From NCBI RefSeq assembly GCF_026151205.1, contig NC_087079.1, positions 17,106,945 through 17,170,944 on the forward strand: a stretch of DNA of 64,000 nucleotides, read 5' to 3'. Below the pieces are notes generated by a model. That model worked only from the letters and a program-made list of their open reading frames with translations. It had not been told where the DNA came from and did no database searches. Made by a program: the position numbers and the translations under genes. This stretch comes from Bolinopsis microptera. Its lineage: Eukaryota > Ctenophora > Tentaculata > Lobata > Bolinopsidae. Positions 57,801 to 64,000 of the stretch are shown piece after piece. Every line of letters begins with the position of its first letter. Position 1 is the first letter of the stretch.

Positions 57801-60078
57801 GTGCTGGAATTTTGATTTGGGTCGGAGGAAGCTCACAGCAGAAATCTTAACAAAACGAAAAGTTGTATTTTCAAAACTCTGTCCCATTTTCAGATTTGAA
57901 AATTTGTGAACCCACAATTGACAGATTGGATGAAATTTTTGCCCACAAACCAATTAGTCAGTTAATTAATGATGATATGAAACCAAATTGAGGTACTGGT
58001 AGTCATAATTTCGAAAAGAATTGAAAAATCATACTGTCCCATACTCTGTCCCATTTTCGGTTTTTGAAGCTGAAATTTCCAGGGCCGAAATTTTAACAGT
58101 TTTGACCGAATTTCTGACCCGCAACCAATTAGTCAGTCAACTATAGATAGCAAATGACACGATTGGGGTGCTGGAATTTTGATTTGGGTCGGAGGAAGCT
58201 CACAGCAGAAATCTTAACAAAACGAAAAGTTGTATTTTCAAAACTCTGTCCATTTTCAGATTTGAAAATTTGTGAACCCACAATTGACAGATTGGATGAA
58301 ATTTTTGCCCACAAACCAATTAGTCAGTTAATTAATGATGATATGAAACCAAATTGAGGTACTGGTAGTCATAATTTCGAAAAGAATTGAAAAATCATAC
58401 TGTCCCATACTCTGTCCCATTTTCGGTTTTTGAAGCTGAAATTTCAGGGCCGAAATTTTACAGTTTTGACCGAATTTCTGACCCGCAACCAATTAGTCAG
58501 TCAACTATAGATAGCAAATGACACGATTGGGGTGCTGGAATTTTGATTTGGGTCGGAGGAAGCTCACAGCAGAAATCTTAACAAAACGAAAAGTTGTATT
58601 TTCAAAACTCTGTCCCATTTTCAGATTTGAAAATTTGTGAACCCACAATTGACAGATTGGATGAAATTTTTGCCCACAAACCAATTAGTCAGTTAATTAA
58701 TGATGATATGAAACCAAATTGAGGTACTGGTAGTCATAATTTCGAAAAGAATTGAAAAATCATACTGTCCCATACTCTGTCCCATTTTCGGTTTTTGAAG
58801 CTGAATTTTCCAGGGCCGAAATTTTACAGTTTTGACCGAATTTCTGACCCGCAACCAATTAGTCAGTCAACTATAGATAGCAAATGACACGATTGGGGTG
58901 CTGGAATTTTGATTTGGGTCGGAGGAAGCTCACAGCAGAAATCTTAACAAAACGAAAAGTTGTATTTTCAAAACTCTGTCCCATTTTCAGATTTGAAAAT
59001 TTGTGAACCCACAATTGACAGATTGGATGAAATTTTTGCCCACAAACCAATTAGTCAGTTATTTAATGATGATATGAAACCAAATTGAGGTACTGGTAGT
59101 CATAATTTCGAAAAGAATTGAAAAAATCATACCGTCCCATACTCTGTCCCATTTTCGGTTTTTGAAGCTGAATTTTCCAGGGCCGAAATTTTACAGTATT
59201 GACCGAATTTCTAACCCGCAACCAATTAGACAGTCAACTATAGATAGCAAATGACACGATTGGGGTGCTGGAATTTTGATTTGGGTCGGAGGAAGCTCAC
59301 AGCAGAAATCTTAACAAAACGAAAAGTTGTATTTTCAAAACTCTGTCCCATTTTCAGATTTGAAAATTTGTGAACCCACAATTGACAGATTGGATGAAAT
59401 TTTTGCCCACAAACCAATTAGTCAGTTAATTAATGATGATATGAAACCAAATTGAGGTACTGGTAGTCATAATTTCGAAAAGAATTGAAAAATCATACTG
59501 TCCCATACTCTGTCCCATTTTCGGTTTTGAAGCTGAAATTTCCAGGGCCGAAATTTTACAGTTTTGACCGAATTTCTGACCCGCAACCAATCAGTCAGTC
59601 AACTATAGATAGCAAATGACACGATTGGGGTGCTTGGATTTTGATTTGGGTCGGAGGAAGCTCACAGCAGAAATCTTAACAAAACGAAAAGTTGTATTTT
59701 CAAAAGTCTGTCCCATTTTCAGATTTAAAAATTTGTGAACCCACATTTGACAGATTGGATGAAATTTTTGCCCACAAACTAATTAGTCAGTTAACTAATG
59801 ATGATATGAAACCAAATTGAGGTACTGGTAGTCATAATTTCGAAAAGAATTGAAAAATCATACTGTCCCATACTCTGTCCCATTTTCGGTTTTTGAAGCT
59901 GAAATTTCCAGGGCCGAAATTTTACAGTATTGACCGAATTTCTGACCCGCAACCAATTAGTCAGTCAACTATAGATAGCAAATGACACGATTGGGGTGCT
60001 TGGATTTTGATTTGGGTCGGAGGAAGCTCACAGCAGAAATCTTAACAAAACGAAAAGTTGTATTTTCAAAACTCTGTA
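48893..60078. repeat. 366 bp satellite array, ~30.5 copies
   Basis: Period is exactly 366 bp wherever measured in the centre (unit starts at 49260, 49626, 49992, 50358). Central units appear identical; the few differences seen lie toward the right end and at both edges. Each unit has two halves of 199 and 167 bp that share actctgtcccattttc and accaattagtcagt plus aligned flanks, so the unit is an old dimer. The array ends mid-unit at about 60078. Short frames (48864-49067, 58154-58357) are satellite read-through. Confidence 0.97.
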
Positions 60079-60146
60079 ACGAAATATTTTCCTAATACCC
60101 AGTAATCAATATCAGTATGACTATGAGTATGGGCATGGCCGCTTCC

Positions 60147-60150
60147 TTAA
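60147..60150. repeat. TTAA target-site duplication, left
   Basis: TTAA directly before the poly-G end of the inverted-repeat element; matched at 60840-60843. Confidence 0.75.
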
Positions 60151-60208
<58 letters not shown>

Positions 60209-60839
60209 GTAAGAACAATAGGTAATTTTTTTGAAACTTTATTTCGAGATAGCTATTTAAATGTGGATACTAAGACAAAAATACCCCAAAAAATGAACAA
60301 AATTGCCAGTATCTTCGTTCGCGATATTCGAGGAATAGATTTCATTAATTTGGAAATAACTCAATCAGTTTTCAAAATTTTTGCATGAAATTTTCGGAAT
60401 CGACTCTAAATCGCATTTCCACCTTATTCTAGCAAGCCGATTTTTGATTTAGGCCTCCAAAAAAATTTGGCGGCCAAATTCGAAAATTTGCCTGGCAAAA
60501 TTCAATCAAAAATATTGATATTTGACCAATTTATGGGACGAAATCTACCAAATTTGATGCGTATGCCAAAATATGGGCATATGGTTTTTTGCTCATAACT
60601 CAGTCATTTTTTGTTTCAATCTTGACGAAATTTCATATACGAGCTCAGGAGACCACTAGCTACAAGTAGTGCACCTTCAACCTGGGTTTTGGGCATGTTC
60701 AGGGTATTTTGCTAAAGTGGGCCTAATTTGGACCAAATATGGACCAAATATTCGGTCACTGGTCCTAGTTTGTTGGTCAACTGCTATCTCGAAATCAAGT
60801 TTCACAAAAAATTATCCATTGTCCCCCCCCCCCCCCCCC
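60151..60839. mobile_element. TTAA-flanked inverted-repeat element (689 bp, MITE)
   Basis: Ends are G57 (60151-60207) and C17 (60823-60839), followed inward by matching inverted sequence: the left side reads aataggtaatttttttgaaa and tttcgagatagct, and the right side gives the same on the other strand (about 60782-60822). TIRs are about 55 bp beyond the homopolymers. TTAA flanks both ends. TTAA duplication occurs in piggyBac and Kolobok DNA transposons. No transposase is present. The small frame 60669-60893 has no motif. Confidence 0.78.
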
Positions 60840-60843
60840 TTAA
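60840..60843. repeat. TTAA target-site duplication, right
   Basis: Partner of 60147-60150. Confidence 0.75.
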
Positions 60844-61668
60844 ATTGTATATCTAACAGTGCAGTATACAAAAAAAATTGTCCAAATGCCTAAATTTAAA
60901 GTAAGTATAATTTACAAATCCTCTGTGATACATGATACAAATATTAACCATATTTAATCAAATCATTTCATTGACTCATTTGGTCGATATTGTCTGAAGA
61001 TGTCAACGACTTCTGATTCTTGCCTATTATTATATGGAGATCAATGATGTACACAATAGACTAACAAGCTAGGTAAATAAGTTACTGTACAAACTGAATA
61101 TAAAATAAAATACCATTAATATCATACACTGCATAGATTCAATTAGTTATAGCTGCTGAATAGTAGATCAAATATTGCACAGTTCTATAAAACTATAAGT
61201 ATAACTAAGAAATAGATAAACCAAACCTCTCCCATCTCTAGCATAGTTTTTTTCCAATTGTTGAGTTCGGAATTTTCCTTAAATATTAATGGCGCGCATT
61301 ATATCTCCACAGAAAGCACATCCAATTTGATACGTATGAACTTGCTTTTATGCTTTTATGCACACAAGTTTTATTAACATTTAAAATATTATATTTGATT
61401 TTATTTCCACTTCGTGATATTGTAACGCTGTTAAATTTTAAGATTTTACTTTCATACTTTTATTCGGCTTTTGTTTTATATCTGAACGTATTTATGAATT
61501 GATGTATAGCCAAAACGAGTTCGTTAGTGTTCTCCTTGGTAATTTCATGTTTAATTCCTGTTTAATTCCGTATGAAATAGTTTTATAACTTGCTTGATTC
61601 TAACGTGTTTGAACGGGGAATCACTTTCGAGAAAGTAAGTGGTAAATCCATTAACAATGGACAACAAA
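60844..61668. other. AT-rich DNA, no gene seen
   Basis: No coding frame. 61299-61317 (ttatatctccacagaaagc) is found inverted at 63750-63768. Confidence 0.4.
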
Positions 61669-63175
61669 AGTTACTCACGCTATTGTGCTCTTCTTGGAGA
61701 AATAAGACACAAGCTACTCACGCTATTGTGCTCTTCTTGGAGAAATAAGACACAAGCTACTCACGCTATTGTGCTCTTCTAGGAGAAATAAGACACCAGC
61801 TACTCACGCTATTGTGCTCTTCTAGGAGAAATAAGACACAAGCTACTCACGCTATTGTGCTCTTCTTGGAGAAATAAGACATAAGCTACTCACGCTATTG
61901 TGCTCTTCTAGGAGAAATAAGACATAAGCTACTCACGCTATTGTGCTCTTCTTGGAGAAATAAGACACAAGCTACTCACGCTATTGTGCTCTTCTTGGAG
62001 AAATAAGACACAAGCTACTCACGCTATTGTGCTCTTCTAGGAGAAATAAGACACAAGCTACTCACGCTATTGTGCTCTTCTAGGAGAAATAAGACACAAG
62101 CTACTCACGCTATTGTGTTCTTCTAGGAGAAATAAGACACAAGCTACTCACGCTATTGTGCTCTTCTTGGAGAAATAAGACACAAGTTACTCACGCTATT
62201 GTGCTCTTCTAGGAGAAATAAGACACAAGCTACTCACGCTATTGTGCTCTTCTTGGAGAAATAAGACACAAGCTACTCACGCTATTGTGCTCTTCTAGGA
62301 GAAATAAGACACAAGCTACTCACGCTATTGTGCTCTTCTAGGAGAAATAAGACACAAGCTACTCACGCTATTGTGCTCTTCTAGGAGAAATAAGACACAA
62401 GCTACTCACGCTATTGTGCTCTTCTTGGAGAAATAAGACATAAGCTACTCACGCTATTGTGCTCTTCTAGGAGAAATAAGACACAAGCTACTCACGCTAT
62501 TGTGCTCTTCTTGGAGAAATAAGACACAAGCTACTCACGCTATTGTGCTCTTCTTGGAGAAATAAGACACAAGCTACTCACGCTATTGTGCTCTTCTAGG
62601 AGAAATAAGACACAAGCTACTCAAGCTATTGTGCTCTTCTAGGAGAAATAAGACACAAGCTACTCACGCTATTGTGTTCTTCTAGGAGAAATAAGACACA
62701 AGTTACTCACGCTATTGTGCTCTTCTTGGAGAAATAAGACACAAGCTACTCACACTATTGTGCTCTTCTTGGAGAAATAAGACACAAGTTACTCACGCTA
62801 TTGTGCTCTTCTTGGAGAAATAAGACACAAGTTACTCACGCTATTGTGCTCTTCTAGGAGAAATAAGACACAAGCTACTCACGCTATTGTCCTCTTCTTG
62901 GAGAAATAAGACACAAGCTACTCACGCTATTGTGCTTTTCTTGGAGAAATAAGACACAAGTTACTCACGCTATTGTGCTCTTCTAGGAGAAATAAGACAC
63001 AAGTTACTCACGCTATTGTGCTCTTCTTGGAGAAATAAGACACAAGCTACTCACGCTATTGTGCTCTTCTTGGAGAAATAAGACACAAGTTACTCACGCT
63101 ATTGTGCTCTTCTTGGAGAAATAAGACACAAGTTACTCACGCTATTGTGCTCTTCTAGGAGAAATAAGACACAAG
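61669..63175. repeat. 43 bp minisatellite, 35 copies
   Basis: Unit gctactcacgctattgtgct + cttcttggagaaataagaca + caa, 43 bp. Main variants: cttcttgg or cttctagg, gctactc or gttactc, gacacaa or gacataa. Variants alternate irregularly. A rare tgtgttc variant occurs at units 11 and 24, 559 bp (13 units) apart. Confidence 0.96.
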
Positions 63176-63232
63176 CGTTTTTAACTTTAAGTTTGTTGTT
63201 CTCTTTCAGAATGACATCAATAACTGCTCTTG

Positions 63233-63235
<3 letters not shown>

Positions 63236-63264
<29 letters not shown>
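63236..63264. repeat. Poly-C tract (29)
   Basis: Homopolymer between the minisatellite flank and the LINE fragment. The length may be unreliable. Confidence 0.9.
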
Positions 63265-63265
<1 letters not shown>

Positions 63266-63280
63266 GACATAATAACAACA

Positions 63281-63550
63281 AAACGGCTGCGTTGGTTTGG
63301 ACATGTCAGTAGAATGCATGAACTATCTACTTGAATGGAAACCCAAGCATGGGAAGAGATCAAGAGGTAGGCCTAGGAAGAGCTTAAATGATGTATTTAT
63401 TGAGGATGCTGAGCAGATATTGGAACGATTGATTGTATGAGAAGATTAGCTGCAGACCGAAAGGGATGGAGAAATGTTACCCGCCGAAGTTGTATAATAC
63501 AAAGTAATGGCGCAGTCGACGCAGACTAATCCTTTATTTTGGATGGAGAT
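63281..63550 (+). pseudogene. LINE reverse transcriptase C-terminal fragment
   Basis: Frame pieces give KRLRWFGHVSRMHE, then KHGKRSRGRPRKSLNDVFIEDAE and AADRKGWRNVT, the usual extreme C-terminus of RTE-type and related LINE ORFs (RLRWxGHVxRM...RGRPRxxW...A.DR..WR). Frameshifts occur between the pieces. A tgta microsatellite (63565-63580) may be its tail. Non-functional relic. Confidence 0.78.
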
Positions 63551-63580
63551 CTCGCCATGTAACATGTATGTATGTATGTT

Positions 63581-64000
63581 TTCTTTCAAAAGTATTTCGA
63601 GTAATTTATTGCACCCAATAAATTAGGTGGTTAGGTAAAGTGATTTATATAAGTGCATTTATTGATTCTCAATATATTGCAAAAAGTTTGGTCTCGATTC
63701 ACGAAGTTTAAAAGAAGTTACACTCGCCATTAGTATATATGGGGAGTGAGCTTTCTGTGGAGATATAAACTGCAATATTAACTGAGGATAATGATAACAT
63801 GTCATCTTAGTTGGTGGAAATTATGATTTGTGATAATCATTAATTAGCGATCGTGATTAAACAAAAAATAATACATCAAATTAATATCTCTTATATTAAT
63901 CATATATCATACGCAACCACTTATTACTGAACTACAAAAAGTCTACTTATCGACCCCATATTAGGTCCCACAAAATATATAGAGGATGTCTATTTCTCGA
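63581..64000. other. AT-rich DNA, no gene seen
   Basis: Only the inverted 19 bp word at 63750-63768 (pairs with 61299-61317) was noted. Confidence 0.4.

Noticed and set aside
60669-60893. 74-codon frame inside the TTAA element as a transposase remnant
   Set aside because: No similarity to any transposase motif, and it ends in residues made by the poly-C end.
61669-63175. CRISPR-like look of regular short repeats
   Set aside because: No unique spacers: units are contiguous 43 bp repeats, and the genome is eukaryotic.
63099-63281. Minus-strand frame with a glycine run
   Set aside because: The glycines come from the poly-C tract and the rest from the 43 bp minisatellite.

Overview
The window looks like a non-coding, repeat-dense stretch of an animal genome, probably an invertebrate. 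It is AT-rich, holds several classes of non-LTR retrotransposon, a Polinton/Maverick polymerase with spliceosomal GT-AG introns, hAT-like and TTAA-flanked miniature transposons, and long satellite arrays. I found no ordinary host gene, tRNA or rRNA. The species cannot be named from the sequence alone.

Layout. 1-18185: four head-to-tail copies of a ~4.53 kb unit. Each copy carries an internal ~124 bp minisatellite and a broken C-terminal piece of a LINE reverse transcriptase (RT). The copies differ by scattered single-base indels, as in unpolished long-read sequence. 18186-27900: a nested stack of retroelements. LINE A is split by an almost intact 3.75 kb LINE on the minus strand. That insert encodes a 941-947 aa RT plus restriction-like endonuclease of R4/Dong type and has a 9 bp target-site duplication (TSD). 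LINE B follows directly and is split by a GC-rich 468 bp hAT-like miniature element (8 bp TSD) and by a 5'-truncated LINE C (14 bp TSD). 28040-33745: mostly unique AT-rich DNA with small dispersed repeats, hairpins, a Ggccatggcc-containing minisatellite, a CACGTG cluster and a small inverted-repeat element. 33745-42450: a composite macro-satellite made of a ~190 bp satellite, 10 bp minisatellite tracts and a 498 bp foldback element with 151 bp arms, copied with a 2,256 bp period. 42571-46286: a Polinton-like remnant with seven phase-consistent exons of a protein-primed family B DNA polymerase (one in-frame stop, 5' end lost), then a separate ORF resembling the N-terminal part of the same family. 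46790-48850: three minisatellite or duplicated blocks. 48893-60078: about 30.5 copies of a near-identical 366 bp satellite that is itself a diverged dimer. 60151-60839: a TTAA-flanked inverted-repeat element that begins and ends in G/C homopolymers. 61669-63175: 35 copies of a 43 bp minisatellite. 63281-63550: a LINE C-terminal fragment.

Nothing here forms an operon or pathway. The elements relate by insertion order. LINE A and LINE B were present first. The R4/Dong-like element, the hAT-like element and LINE C landed inside them later, and each insertion can be undone at its TSD to restore the host frame locally. Satellite growth then dominates the right half. The most interesting items are the intron-bearing Polinton polymerase, the hairpin-containing 3' UTR repeats of the R4/Dong-like LINE, and the macro-satellite whose decamer tracts are entered at one fixed junction but left at three different points.
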